From assembly GCA_019752045.1 (NCBI GenBank), contig JAIEMP010000014.1, forward strand, positions 32,684-96,683: DNA of 64,000 nt. Reading direction: 5' to 3'. A program made the position numbers and the translations under genes. Shown here piece after piece: positions 1-10,829 of this stretch. Each line of letters starts with the position of its first letter. Positions within the stretch are counted from its first letter, which is position 1. The notes under the pieces are model-generated. The model saw nothing but the letters and a program-made list of their open reading frames with translations. It was not told the origin of the DNA and searched no databases. The stretch is from Chitinophagaceae bacterium. Its GTDB lineage: Bacteria; Bacteroidota; Bacteroidia; Chitinophagales; Chitinophagaceae.

Positions 1-285
1 GCAATAGATGTTGCTGTTACAAAACCGGGGGCACCAAATCTATCTTTGATATTTAAACCCGATGGTAGCTTTGTGCAGCAGGAAGAAAATGTGCCAATGA
101 AAACGGCACCAGATAAAGTAAGAGATGCGATAACAGCAAAATATGCTGACTACAAAGCAGGTGACCAGATTGAAAAACTGCAACTGGCAGATAAAACTGT
201 GCAATATCTCGTTGACCTGACAAAAGGAACAACTACCAAAGAAGTAATTTTTAGCAAAGAAGGTGCGATAGTTTGTGAACACTAA
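1..285 (+). CDS. PepSY-like periplasmic protein, 3' part only
   Basis: The frame is open from the first base of the window, so the start lies upstream; 94 residues are visible, ending at TAA 283-285. The text has the look of the PepSY-like (putative beta-lactamase-inhibitor-like) family of Bacteroidota: a helix with AxxAKYADYKAGD followed by short strands that carry lysines and a valine-rich end. Such proteins are usually secreted and of unknown function. The signal peptide would be upstream and cannot be seen. A strong terminator hairpin follows, separating it from the efflux operon. Family call is by eye and moderate. Confidence 0.55.
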   Translation, partial: AIDVAVTKPGAPNLSLIFKPDGSFVQQEENVPMKTAPDKVRDAITAKYADYKAGDQIEKLQLADKTVQYLVDLTKGTTTKEVIFSKEGAIVCEH

Positions 286-316
286 TTGAGTATTGCTTCG
301 TAAAGTATTTTTAGTG

Positions 317-369
317 GCAGCTACTGGTGATTATCGCCATAATTTACCGGTAGCTGCAATTTTTTTTTT
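317..369 (+). terminator. Rho-independent terminator after the PepSY-like gene
   Basis: GCAGCTACTGGT at 317-328 pairs with ACCGGTAGCTGC at 346-357 (11 of 12 pairs), followed by a run of ten T at 360-369. It sits between the first gene and the efflux operon and separates their transcription. Confidence 0.85.
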
Positions 370-393
370 ATCGGTGGTAAAATTGTTAAGCCA

Positions 394-1631
394 ATGAGGA
401 AATATTTTTTAATACTTTTCATATTGATAATGGCTGGAAATGCCGGGGCACAAAAGACCCTCGATTACTATATCAACTCGGGGATTCAAAGCAGCCCGTT
501 GCTGAAAGATTATCAGTTTCAGGTACAAAACAACAAGATAGATAGCCAGCGGCTCAGGGCAAACTTTAGGCCACTGGTAAACGGCAGTACGGCAGGCACC
601 TATGCTCCGGTAGTTAAAACCTGGGGTTATGATGGAGCTATTACCAATATTCATACTTACAACGCATTTGTAAGTGTATCGCAAACGATAGTTGGCAAAC
701 AGAATTTAAACAATCAATACCTCGCCATACAATTACAAAATCTGGGCTTGCAGAACCAGGGAAAAATATCGGAGCAGGATTTAAAACGCAGCATCACCCA
801 ACAATACATTACTACCTACGGCGACTTACAGCAAATTAATTTTAACCAGGAAATGCTTACCCTGTTAAAAGAAGAAGAAGCCATTTTGAAAAGGCTGGCA
901 GAGAAAGGAGTTTACAAACAAACTGATTTTCTTTCTTTTTTGGTGAATGTGCAACAACAGGAATTATTGATAAAGCAATTGCGGATTCAATACCAGAATG
1001 ATTTGCTACCTTAAACTATATTACCGGGCTTAGTGATACTGCGTTTACTGTGTTAAATGCACCATCCGGTTTAGACATAAACCTGCTGCCAATTGAACAA
1101 ACGGTTTTCTATCAGCAATTTCATATTGACAGCCTAAAAATTATTGTAGCAGACAAGCAGGTTGATTTTGCATACCGGCCCCGGATGGGTTTGTATGCAG
1201 ATGGCGGTTACAACTCTTCTTTTATTGCCACACCTTTAAGAAATTTTGGCATAAGTGCAGGGGTTACGGTTACTGTTCCAATTTATGATGGCAGGCAGCG
1301 CAGAATGCTGCATCAAAAAAATAATATTGCAGAACAAAACAGGCAGAACTACCGTGATTTCTTTTCTAAACAATATCAACAACAAATAGCCCAACTGCAA
1401 CAACAGCTTTCGCAAACGGAGCAACTGATTGAACAAACTTCTACACAGATAAAATATGCCGATGGACTGATTAAAGCACAACGGCAGCAATTAGTAACAG
1501 GCGATGTAAGGATAGCAGACTATATTATAGCTATTGGCAACTATCTGAATGCAAAAAATATTATTACTCAAAATTCAATAGCCCGATTGCAGATACTTAA
1601 CCAAATTAATTACTGGAACAGAAAACAATAA
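394..1631 (+). pseudogene. TolC-family outer-membrane efflux protein, single-base frameshift
   Basis: The outer-membrane channel of a tripartite efflux pump. Residues 1-19 form a signal peptide ending in GNAGAQ; the rest is helical and Gln-rich as in TolC proteins. The first frame (394-1014) stops after NDLLP; the second frame continues from 1011 with LNYITGLSD and runs to 1631. Restoring one G near 1004-1006 (TTGCTACC to TTGGCTACC) would give the continuous reading NDLATLNYITGLSD and a protein of about 412 residues, the normal size. The first gene of a three-gene operon, 4 bases before the adaptor gene. It is either a recent inactivation, a phase-variable state or a sequence error; the second efflux lesion nearby makes this worth testing. 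Confidence 0.85.
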
Positions 1632-1635
1632 AAAC

Positions 1636-2568
1636 ATGCAGGTAAAACTTAAACATATTGGCGTATTGTTATCCCTTGCAGGGATGCTTGCAGGTTGTGG
1701 CGAAGAAAAAGCTGCACCAACAGCTATTGAGATGAATGCAGAAGCAGGTACACCGGTAACAATAACCAGCATCAGTACTGGTCCGTTAACAGAAAGTATG
1801 GAGTTAAACGCCACCTCAGCTTTTCAGTTGAAGACTTTTATAAAGGCAAATGCCACCGGTTATTTACAATCGGTAAATGCCCAACTTGGAAGGTTTATTA
1901 ACCGTGGCCAGGAAGTATTTATTATTAAAACCAAAGAAGCCGAAGCTCTCGGTAATACTATCAATGTGCTGGATTCATCATTCCGTTTTACAGGTATTAT
2001 TCATATTAAATCACCGGGAACAGGATATGTAACCACACTTAACTACCGTGACGGAGATTATGTAACAGACGGCGAACAGTTGGCCATTATCAGTGATAAA
2101 AATAGTTTCTGTTTTTTATTAGACCTTCCTTATGAATTAAAACCATTTCTGTCAGGCAACAAAAATGTTTTGCTGAAACTGCCTGATGGTACACAACTAA
2201 ACGGATATGTAGCTTCTCAAATGCCAACGGTTGACCCCGTTTCGCAAACACAAAGCATCGTTATTAAAGTAAACAATAGTCAGCAAATTCCCGAAGGATT
2301 GATTGCAAAAGTGATATTGGTAAAAAAGAGTAAGCCCAATGCTTTATCGTTACCTAAAGATGCCGTATTAACCAATGAAACACAAAGTGAGTTTTGGGTA
2401 ATGAAGTTAATTGACAGTGTTACTGCCGTAAAAGTACCCATTAAAAAAGGATTGGAAAACAGCACCAGTGTGGAAGTGCTCTCCCCTCAGTTTTCTATGG
2501 CAGATAAAATTTTACTAACTGGCAATTACGGTTTAGGTGATACGGCCAAGGTAACTATTCAGCAATAA
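1636..2568 (+). CDS. RND efflux periplasmic adaptor subunit (membrane fusion lipoprotein)
   Basis: The adaptor that links the RND pump to TolC. The N-terminus MQVKLKHIGVLLSLAGMLAGC is a lipoprotein signal with LAGC lipobox (Cys21), so it should be anchored in the inner membrane. The lipoyl/barrel-sandwich half motifs are visible around residues 65-90 and 115-145 (GRFINRGQEVFIIKTKEAEAL; SPGTGYVTTLNYRDGDYV), followed by the beta-barrel and membrane-proximal part. At 310 residues it is on the short side for the family because the coiled-coil hairpin is very short. The frame is intact, in contrast to both neighbours. It lies 4 bases after the TolC gene and 11 before the pump gene, so all three form one operon. 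Confidence 0.9.
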   Translation: MQVKLKHIGVLLSLAGMLAGCGEEKAAPTAIEMNAEAGTPVTITSISTGPLTESMELNATSAFQLKTFIKANATGYLQSVNAQLGRFINRGQEVFIIKTKEAEALGNTINVLDSSFRFTGIIHIKSPGTGYVTTLNYRDGDYVTDGEQLAIISDKNSFCFLLDLPYELKPFLSGNKNVLLKLPDGTQLNGYVASQMPTVDPVSQTQSIVIKVNNSQQIPEGLIAKVILVKKSKPNALSLPKDAVLTNETQSEFWVMKLIDSVTAVKVPIKKGLENSTSVEVLSPQFSMADKILLTGNYGLGDTAKVTIQQ

Positions 2569-2579
2569 CAAGAAAGGCA

Positions 2580-5500
2580 ATGAAAAATTATTTTGTTTCG
2601 CATAAGAACCCCATCACCATCATACTGGCCATCATCATTATGGCTGGCATCTTTTCGTATGGCAAAATGCAGTCTGCATTGTTTCCCGAAATTACCTTTC
2701 CTAAAATAAAAATTATTGCAGATGCCGGACAGCAGCCGGTAAATAAAATGATGATTACGGTTACCCGTGAACTGGAAAATGCAGTGAAGCAGGTGCCTGA
2801 TTTAAAAATAATTCGCAGCACTACCAGCCGTGGCAGTTGCGAAATCAGTGCCTATATGGACTGGAAGGCAAATATGGATGTAAGCCAGCAACGCATCGAA
2901 TCAAAAATAAGCCAGATAAGAAATATTCTGCCGGCAGATGTTCAGATAACAGTGGAAAGGATGAACCCATCTATTCTTCCTGTTATTAGGATATACATTA
3001 GAAGCGCCTAACCTGTCGCCGATTGAAGAAAAATTATTGGCGCAATATACTATCAAACCTTTCCTGTCGCAGGTGGATGGAGTTAGTGAAATAAGGGTTA
3101 TTGGTGGTAAGACCAAAGAGTACTGGCTTACCCTGGATGTAGGCAAGATGAGTACACTCGGAATTACTCCTGATGCCATCATCACCGCACTCAATGCCAC
3201 TAACTTTATTAAATCCAACGGTTATTTGTCTGATTACCGCCAAATGTATTTAACGGTAACCGATGCCGTGGTTGATACGAAAGCAGAAGTTGAAAAATTA
3301 GTTATCAGTAATAATGGAAAAAGAATTGTAACACTACAGGATATTGCAACAGTAACTATTCAGGAAGCAAAAGAGTATGTAAAAATAAATGCGAACGGAC
3401 ATTCTGCAGTTTTATTGGCGGTAGTAAAGCAACCAAACGCAAACCTGGTTGACTTATCGGACAAGATGCAGAAAAAAGTGGACGAATTAAGAAAGGTATT
3501 GCCAAAAGGTGTAACCATTTCTCCGTTTTATGTGCAGGCTGATTTTGTAAAAGATTCTATCAAAAGTGTTACAGATAGTTTGTGGATTGGTCTGGCTTTA
3601 GCAATAATTGTGGCGATTATTTTTCTGCGTTCACTCAAAGCAAGCACAGTAATTCTTATAACCATTCCGGTTACATTATTGCTTACTTTAATCGTACTCT
3701 ATGCCACCGGGCAAACCTTTAATATTATGACCCTTGGTGCTATGGCAGCAGCCATTGGGTTGATAATAGATGATGCAATTGTAGTGGTGGAACAGATACA
3801 CCGTACCCATGAAGAACATCCACAGGAGCCAACGGGAACACTTTTGCAGAAAGCTATTCAGTATTTATTTCCGGCAATGGTTGGTTCTTCACTTAGCACC
3901 ATTGTTATTTTCCTTCCCTTCATATTAATGACAGGTGTGGCAGGAGCTTATTTTAAAGTGATGACCGACACCATGATTATAACACTGGTGTGTTCATTCT
4001 TTGTTACATGGTTAGGCTTACCAGTCATTTATTTATTGTTAAGCAGAAACAAGAAAAAAGTATTAACTGCTAAACAGCGTTTAAAAAGATTAAAAGAATC
4101 CAACCATCCCCACACAGTTCATAATCAAAAGTGGGTTGGCTTCTTTATCAAAAAGCCTTACATCAGTGTATTGTTTATGCTTTTACTGGCAGCCAGTATT
4201 TATTATGTGCTGCCCAAACTGCAAACAGGTTTTTTACCGGAGATGGATGAAGGAAGTATTGTACTGGATTATAGTTCGCCACCGGGTACATCGTTGGAAG
4301 AAACTGACAGGATGTTAAGAGAAGCGGAAAAAATAATTACCACAATACCTGAAGTAGAAACTTATTCAAGAAGAACAGGAACACAAATGGGCTTCTTCAT
4401 TACAGAACCCAACCGGGGCGATTACCTGATACAGTTGAAGAAAAAAAGAAAGAGAAATTCAAACCAGGTAATAGATGAAATAAGAGCAGAAGTAGAAGCC
4501 AGCCAGCCTGCATTGCGTATTGATTTTGGACAGGTAATTGGTGACATGCTCGGAGATTTAATGACATCGGTACAGCCTATTGAAGTAAAAATATTTGGCA
4601 ACGACCAGAAAAAGCTACAGGAGCTTTCAAAACAAGTTAGTGAAGTTGTTACTAATGTTAAAGGCACAGCCGATGTGTTTGATGGAATCGTTATTGCCGG
4701 GCCCTCTATTTCAATTGAGCCAGATGCTATAACATTAGCACAGTATGGAATAACGCCTGCCAGTCTGCAATACCAGTTGCAAACAGCACTGGAAGGAAAT
4801 ATAGTAGGAACCGTTTTTGACAAGCAACAACTTTCTTCTTTACGGGTAGTTTTTCCAGGCAACAGAAACCTGAGTGTGGAAGATATAAAACGAATGCAGA
4901 TTTTTTTACCGAACGGCAAGCTGAAACCTATTTCCGATTTAGCGGATATAAAACTGAATCCCGGTGATGCAGAAGTAGAGAGAGAAGATTTACAGTCAAT
5001 GGGTGTGGTAACCGGCAGGCTTGACAACCGTGACCTTGGCAGTGTAATGAATGATATACAAAAAGAAGTGGCTGCAAAAGTAGTAATGCCCAAAGGGTAT
5101 CATATTGTGTATGGCGGCGCCTATGCCGACCAGCAAAAATCTTTCAGTGAACTGTTGATGATTTTAATAACCAGCAGCCTGTTGGTTTTTTGTGTCATCT
5201 TGTTTTTATTCCGTGATTTTAAAGTGGCATTAATGATTTTATTGATTGCAGTCTTAGGCATCAGCGGCAGTTATATGGGGCTGTATCTTACCAATACCCC
5301 GTTAAATGTTGGCAGCTACACCGGCCTTATTATGATAGTAGGTATCATTGGCGAAAACGCCATCTTTACTTTTTTGCAATTCAGGGACTCGTTGCTGCAA
5401 ACAAAAAATGTTGACAAGGCTATTATCTATTCCATCTCTACAAGATTGCGGCCTAAGCTGATGACAGCTCTCGGTGCAATAATAGCATTGATGCCAATTG

Positions 5501-5661
5501 CATTGGGTATTGGTACCGGTGCACAACTGCACCAGCCGCTGGCCATCGCTGTAATAGGTGGCTTTATTGTGGCACTGCCACTGCTACTAATTGTATTACC
5601 CAGCCTGATGCATGTCGCCTATAAAAACAAAAAGTTTGCACCGGAGATAATACCAGAATAA
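2580..5661 (+). pseudogene. RND-family efflux transporter permease, single-base frameshift
   Basis: The inner-membrane, proton-driven pump of the HAE1/Czc type. The first frame (2580-3011) holds TM1 and the first porter subdomain and ends after PSILPVI; the second frame takes up at about 2989 with GYTLEAPNLSP and runs to 5661. Removing one base near 2987-2989 would restore PVIGYTLEAPN and a protein of about 1,027 residues, the normal length. The TM4 proton-relay motif GLIIDDAIVVVEQ, with Asp codons at 3769-3774, is intact, as are the later TM bundles. Together with the frameshift in the TolC gene, two lesions in one operon suggest decay, or a read-error cluster. Substrate cannot be told from sequence. 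Confidence 0.88.
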
Positions 5662-5882
5662 AAATTGCAAACATTTAATCACTCCCTAAATAAAGTGTGG
5701 CACTTGCCATACATTTAATTGGTATTTTCTAAGGAAAGCTTTAATATTAAAACTGTCATAGATGCTTGGCCGATAATTACAGGAACTTTTGTGCTCAAAC
5801 TTTAAAATAATCTTTGCATATGCGTTAAAATTCAGGTTCCTTTCAGAATTTCACTTCTACTTTGCACATAAAATTTTATTTG

Positions 5883-8288
5883 ATGAGATATTTCTTAGCA
5901 TTGGCATTGATGTGTTTTTCAATAATAGCTTCGGCACAATCCGGTAATGCCGTATTATCCGGTACGGTTAAAAACGGTACTGATAAAACTGCATTGACTT
6001 TTGCAAATGTAGTATTGAAAAAAGCGGCAGACAGCAACTTTGTGGCCGGTGTGGTAACGGATGAAAAAGGTCACTTTTCTATACAGAACATATCAGAAGG
6101 AAATTACTTTCTTGAAGTTAGTATTGTTGGTTACGTTACAAAGGCGGTGCCATTTCTGGCAGGTAAACTCAATAAGTTCTTTGATATTGGTATCATCGAA
6201 TTAGCCCCTCAAAGTGCAGCTTTAAGTGAAGTAGTGGTAACTGCAAAAACGGATGCAGTAACCGATAAAATGGATAAGAAGACATTCAAATTGTCTGACA
6301 ATATCAGCCAGGCAGGAAGTTCGCTATTACAATCTATGAAAAATCTGCCGGGTGTTACCATAGATGAATCGGGCAAAGTATTATTAAGAGGCAGTAATCG
6401 GGTAACAATTCTTATTGATGGCAAACAGACTGCTTTAACAGGATTCGGTAACCAGGCCGCATTGGATAATATTCCGGCATCAGCCATTGAAAGAATTGAA
6501 ATCATCAACAATCCTTCATCAAAGTATGATGCAAATGGCAATGCAGGTATCATCAATATCATTTATAAAAAATCCCGGCAAAACGGATTCAATGGTAAAG
6601 TTGGTATTGCCACAGGTCTCGGTGCTTTATGGATGAAGGAGAAAAGCCTTCCGGGAATAAGGCCACAATACAGCGGTACGCCTAAAATCAATCCATCACT
6701 CAGTCTCAACTACCGCAAAAATAAAGTCAATGCTTTTTTCCAGGGTGATTATCTATACAACAAAACCCTGAACCGGAATGATTTTGCGGAACGGTTTTAT
6801 TCAAACGGAGATACGGTGCGTCAGCAGGTGCAACGAAATCGTATTACCACAGCAGGCACTGTCCGCACAGGTATTGATTGGTTTATCAATAATAAAAACA
6901 CACTTACTATTTCCGGCTTGTACAGCAGTGAATCCGTAAAGGACAATGGTGATATTCCTTATTACAACAGCAAGCTTACTGAAAGGAAAAGGCTCTGGCA
7001 GTTTTTTGAAGATGAAGTGAACACCGCAGCAACCGCTTCGGCAATTTACCAGCATAAGTTTACCCAGCCGGGGCATGTGCTTAACATGAGCCTGAATTAT
7101 ACTTTTCACCGGGAAGATGAAAAATATTTTTTGACCAATATTATGCCTGCTTATACGGGTAGAGATACCTTCATGCTGATAGCAGATGAAAATGTAACCG
7201 ACTTTACCATTGATTATACCAAACCATTGAAGCATGGACGGTTTGAAACCGGAACAAAGTTCAGGTGGCGGTATATTCCTACCAATATGCGGTTCTTTCC
7301 CGGAATCAATTCCCCGTTAGATACCAATGCAGCAGGTTCGGCAAAGTATAAAGAAGTGATACCGGCTGTTTATGGCAACTATATTTATGAGTCAAAAAAG
7401 TTTGAGTTGGAAGCAGGGCTGCGAATGGAGTATGTCAATCTTCAATACGATGTCAATCCCAATCACAACACATATAAAAGCGATGGTTACAACTACTTTC
7501 AGCCGTTCCCGAGTGTAAGGCTTGGTTATAATTTGAATGAACATAACAAACTGTCGCTTTACTACAACCGCTGGGTGGACAGGCCTGACGAAGGCGATAT
7601 CCGCATTTTCCCCAAATATGATGAACCGGAGATTTTAAAAGTGGGTAACCCAGCTTTACGGCCACAGTTTACTCAAACCTTAGAAGCTGGTTACAAGTCA
7701 AGCTGGAGCAATGGGTTTCTTTATACAGCCCTGTATCACAAATTTTCAAAACAAACTATTACAAGAATTGGTACTACAGTTCCTGGAAGTAATATCATCT
7801 ATTCTGTATTTCAAAATGCAGATAAGGCATGGAACACTGGTGTGGAGTTAATCGCTAATCAAACGGTGAACAAAGCTTTTAGTTTTAATGTAAATGCCAT
7901 GCTGTATAAAAATACCATCGGTGCATTTACCGCAGTAAACAAGTATCCGGTTCCAGTTACTTATAGTGCCTCCAAAGAATCAGCCTGGTCAGGAAATATC
8001 AAATTGAATGGCCTTGTAAAACTTCCTAAAAGTACCGACCTGCAGTTTACAGCCATTTACCTGGCACCGGACATTATTCCGCAGGGGCGAATTGCTCAAC
8101 GCTTTTCGGTGGACTTCGGTGCTAAAAAAGCCATTCAGAAAAATAAAGGCGAACTCTTTTTCAATGCTACCGATATTTTTAATACCCTTCGGATTAAAAA
8201 GGATATTCAAGGAACAAACTTCAGGGTTATCAGCAGGGACTATTATGAAACACAGGTTTTCCGGGTTGGGTACAGTTACAAGTTTTAA
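5883..8288 (+). CDS. Outer-membrane beta-barrel protein with N-terminal regulatory-like and plug domains (TonB-receptor type)
   Basis: A signal peptide (MRYFLALALMCFSIIASAQ) is followed by a carboxypeptidase-regulatory-like beta-sandwich (roughly residues 25-105, GTVKNGTDKTALTFANVVLKK), a plug-like region with VLLRGSNRVTILIDGKQ and IERIEIINNPSSKYDANGNAG, and a long beta-barrel ending in the aromatic FRVGYSYKF. This is the outer membrane beta-barrel family common in Bacteroidota (OMP_b-brl_3 type), related to TonB-dependent receptors. I chose ATG 5883 because it starts the signal peptide; the frame stays open a little upstream. No SusD partner is present, so no glycan role is implied. It is transcribed alone, 200 bases after the pump gene. 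Confidence 0.85.
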   Translation: MRYFLALALMCFSIIASAQSGNAVLSGTVKNGTDKTALTFANVVLKKAADSNFVAGVVTDEKGHFSIQNISEGNYFLEVSIVGYVTKAVPFLAGKLNKFFDIGIIELAPQSAALSEVVVTAKTDAVTDKMDKKTFKLSDNISQAGSSLLQSMKNLPGVTIDESGKVLLRGSNRVTILIDGKQTALTGFGNQAALDNIPASAIERIEIINNPSSKYDANGNAGIINIIYKKSRQNGFNGKVGIATGLGALWMKEKSLPGIRPQYSGTPKINPSLSLNYRKNKVNAFFQGDYLYNKTLNRNDFAERFYSNGDTVRQQVQRNRITTAGTVRTGIDWFINNKNTLTISGLYSSESVKDNGDIPYYNSKLTERKRLWQFFEDEVNTAATASAIYQHKFTQPGHVLNMSLNYTFHREDEKYFLTNIMPAYTGRDTFMLIADENVTDFTIDYTKPLKHGRFETGTKFRWRYIPTNMRFFPGINSPLDTNAAGSAKYKEVIPAVYGNYIYESKKFELEAGLRMEYVNLQYDVNPNHNTYKSDGYNYFQPFPSVRLGYNLNEHNKLSLYYNRWVDRPDEGDIRIFPKYDEPEILKVGNPALRPQFTQTLEAGYKSSWSNGFLYTALYHKFSKQTITRIGTTVPGSNIIYSVFQNADKAWNTGVELIANQTVNKAFSFNVNAMLYKNTIGAFTAVNKYPVPVTYSASKESAWSGNIKLNGLVKLPKSTDLQFTAIYLAPDIIPQGRIAQRFSVDFGAKKAIQKNKGELFFNATDIFNTLRIKKDIQGTNFRVISRDYYETQVFRVGYSYKF

Positions 8289-8421
8289 TAATTTAAACAA
8301 AAAAATTACTCTCGAACGAATAATTTTTTTTTCTCCAGCATTTCCTCTTTGTGCACCCTTTGTTGCGACGCTCCGTTCAACGTTCTGTTCTTATATCATC
8401 AAAAGACCAGACGAATTTGTA

Positions 8422-8922
8422 TCATCCAGCTGCCAGTAAATGAAACATAAAATCGCCACAATTATTTTCCTGGGCTATTGGTGCAAATAAATACCATAAC
8501 AAAAAATCAAATAATAAATCCATTGTTTCACTATTCGTCTTGATTTTAATATTGATGCCCCCGTCATTTGCAATAAGACCATAGGCCAAATAGTCTTTAC
8601 CCTCATCCAGAATAGCCCATTCGGCCATCGGATTATTGCGGATTACTAATTCATATTCTTTCCCTTTATATTTAAGAATAGAAGTATTGGCGTACCACTT
8701 TTTATAGAATACATGCATCACTACTTGCCCGCTATTATCAATTACATCAATAGAGCTTTTCCAAAAGCCTGTTCGCTTAAATTGATAAATTTTATTTCCG
8801 ATTTTTGCTACCGCAGTGCTGTTGCCATCTGCTGGTTTAAAGGACAAGCTACCAACCTCTGCATTGTCTATAAAAAAAGCAAATCTGGCTTCCCCATTTG
8901 CAATCCACTTTTTATTTTGCAT
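8422..8922 (-). CDS. Conserved hypothetical protein, 166 aa
   Basis: A cytoplasmic protein without signal peptide or membrane segments, made of beta-strand-rich text with repeated gly-tyr-x-phe elements (NKIYQFKRTGFWKSS; GKEYELVIRNNP) and a hydrophobic C-terminal part (LLFDFLLWYLFAPIAQ). The strand pattern recalls the LURP-one/tubby-like fold, but that is only an impression. Starts at ATG 8922 and ends 130 bases from the receptor gene, convergent with it. Function unknown. Confidence 0.6.
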   Translation of the reverse strand: MQNKKWIANGEARFAFFIDNAEVGSLSFKPADGNSTAVAKIGNKIYQFKRTGFWKSSIDVIDNSGQVVMHVFYKKWYANTSILKYKGKEYELVIRNNPMAEWAILDEGKDYLAYGLIANDGGINIKIKTNSETMDLLFDFLLWYLFAPIAQENNCGDFMFHLLAAG

Positions 8923-9013
8923 TACGCTGTTTGAAAATTTAATTTATTAAAGTAGTTTAAAAAAATCATATAAAGTTGCTCAGCATTTATTCGTAACAGT
9001 ATCCTGTATCATA

Positions 9014-10168
9014 TTACTGACATATAATCTTCAACAACTCCAATTTGAAATCTTCTCTTTCCACAGTGCCTTTATCATTATTATAAAGCAGTACAAGGAT
9101 GCTCTTTTTACTTTTATTGATAAACATATCCGTACTAAATCCACCGGTACCCCCATTATGCCAGATAAAACTTTCGTTTGGTAAATCTCTATGTATTAAT
9201 TGAAACCAGCCAAGCCTGCCATTTATTTTAATAATATCCCTGTCTTCAAAAGGCAAGTATGTTATTTGATGTGTGGCAGCTATTGCCGCCCCCAAAGGGG
9301 TATTGGGCGGATTAAGATTAGCCAGTCCATACTTAATTAAATCCGAAGCTGTAGATTTAATGACACCTGCCCCGTTTAACGCATTCAGAGAATTCCAATA
9401 AGGCGTCTCTCGGCCTTTGCTGTAGCCCGTTGCCCATCGGCTTGCATCTGTTTCTCCCATATCGGTTTTGGTATCGGATAATTGCAAAGGGGTAAAAACT
9501 TTATTCTTCAGCACTGCTCCATAACTGCTATTGTAATTTATTTCTAAGATAGTACCTAGTAAACCCACCCCGGTATTTGAATATTCCCACTTAGTAAAAG
9601 GTGTAGCTCTCAAATGAACATTTTGAAGATGAGTGTATAGTTTATTACGGTCGTAATTCGAAAATTCGTTGCCAATATTATTGGTATAAAGGCCAAACCC
9701 AAAATTATCAGGAAAATAAGGCAACCCCGAAGTATGTGTTAGCAGATGCTTAAAATTAACTTCCACACCATTTCTTTGAAGCGTTGGTAAATCATCTGGT
9801 AAATAACTTCTGATTGTTTTTTCTATCGTTTGATTATTTTCCGTCAACATGTTTTGTATTGCTATTGCAGTAAAGGTTTTGGTTAGAGAACCGATTTCAA
9901 AAAAAGTGTTTTTAGTTGGAACTGTACCATTTCCTGTTTTTGTTTCTCCATATCCATAAAAAAAGGAAGAATCGTTTCTAAAAATTCCAATGGAGATTCC
10001 AGCGGTATTTAGTTTGTCTTTAAACTTTAAGTATGCTGAATGAACGGCTTTGTCTGTTGCATTTAGTTGCGGATTATTTGTATTTGCAGTTGGTGTTAAA
10101 ATAATTTCCTTTTTGCAGGATTGTAATATTATTGCCAGCAGCAATACTTTCATATAGTAATGTCTCAT
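9014..10168 (-). CDS. Serine hydrolase, class C beta-lactamase-like lipoprotein
   Basis: A penicillin-binding/beta-lactamase-related (AmpC/esterase-type) protein. The N-terminus has a lipobox (ILQSC, Cys18), so it is probably a lipoprotein; translation may also begin at Met6 (10153). Catalytic elements visible: SxxK as SLTK at residues 94-97, the YxN box as YSN at 196-198, and a late HNGGTGG replacing KTG. This set is typical of the beta-lactamase-related peptidase S12 group, which includes D-aminopeptidases and esterases, so antibiotic resistance should not be assumed. It begins 2 bases after the stop of the preceding barrel gene (10171-10764), so the two are likely co-transcribed. Confidence 0.88.
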   Translation of the reverse strand: MRHYYMKVLLLAIILQSCKKEIILTPTANTNNPQLNATDKAVHSAYLKFKDKLNTAGISIGIFRNDSSFFYGYGETKTGNGTVPTKNTFFEIGSLTKTFTAIAIQNMLTENNQTIEKTIRSYLPDDLPTLQRNGVEVNFKHLLTHTSGLPYFPDNFGFGLYTNNIGNEFSNYDRNKLYTHLQNVHLRATPFTKWEYSNTGVGLLGTILEINYNSSYGAVLKNKVFTPLQLSDTKTDMGETDASRWATGYSKGRETPYWNSLNALNGAGVIKSTASDLIKYGLANLNPPNTPLGAAIAATHQITYLPFEDRDIIKINGRLGWFQLIHRDLPNESFIWHNGGTGGFSTDMFINKSKKSILVLLYNNDKGTVEREDFKLELLKIICQ

Positions 10169-10170
10169 GT

Positions 10171-10764
10171 TTATTTATTTATGTTTATGCCTATGTTAAA
10201 ACTTGGTTTGTAACCAGTAAATAGATTGTTAGTATAGCTTTTATTGAATTTAATAACTGATACACCAAGTTGTGGGCTGATGGAAAATTTCTTCTTTTTG
10301 ATGATTTTATAGACAACACTAAAGGCTGCTGAAGGGGCAATTTTATGAAGCAAATTTCCTTTGTTTTTAAACTCAGTACCCTCATACTCATACCGGTCAA
10401 ATGCAAGCCTGGTTAAAATATAGTTGGCCCCAATACTTGCAGAAGCTTCAAATCTTTTCTTTGAAGCATATTTGTATTGCAGGGCCACAGTAAAAATGTA
10501 TTTGTTTTCAACATCAGGTATAACAAGCAGACCAAATTGCGGTGCCACTGCTATTTGATGCCGGTTACTTCCCGTTACATACTTTGAATAAGTAAAGGTT
10601 ATTCCCGGATAAAACCCAAGTGGGTGTTCTAATAAAAAGAGACTGCCGTGAATGCCAAATGTTTGAGGCTTGTTCTTGTTTTTGCTGCCAGATACTGTTG
10701 ATTGTGCATCTATTTTAACAACGAATGACGATAATGCTAAACAAATTAATAAAAGAGATTTCAT
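10171..10764 (-). CDS. Small outer-membrane beta-barrel protein, 197 aa
   Basis: A signal peptide (MKSLLLICLALSSFVVKIDAQ) is followed by alternating amphipathic strands with many aromatic residues (FGIHGSLFLLEHPLGFYPG; YIFTVALQYKYASKK; FSISPQLGVSVIKF), as in porin-family barrels of Bacteroidota. It ends GYKPSFNIGININK rather than in an aromatic residue. It lies 2 bases upstream of the serine hydrolase gene in the same direction, so they may work together at the outer membrane. No closer function can be given. Confidence 0.65.
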   Translation of the reverse strand: MKSLLLICLALSSFVVKIDAQSTVSGSKNKNKPQTFGIHGSLFLLEHPLGFYPGITFTYSKYVTGSNRHQIAVAPQFGLLVIPDVENKYIFTVALQYKYASKKRFEASASIGANYILTRLAFDRYEYEGTEFKNKGNLLHKIAPSAAFSVVYKIIKKKKFSISPQLGVSVIKFNKSYTNNLFTGYKPSFNIGININK

Positions 10765-10829
10765 AGTTATTTACAATTGAGTTGTAAAAATAAAATGAAT
10801 CCCACTTGCCTCTTTTGACCTAAGTCAAT

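Noticed and set aside
9014..10168. Antibiotic-resistance beta-lactamase
   Set aside because: The active-site set (SLTK, YSN, HNGG) fits the broad S12 serine hydrolase group; nothing specific to a resistance enzyme is seen.
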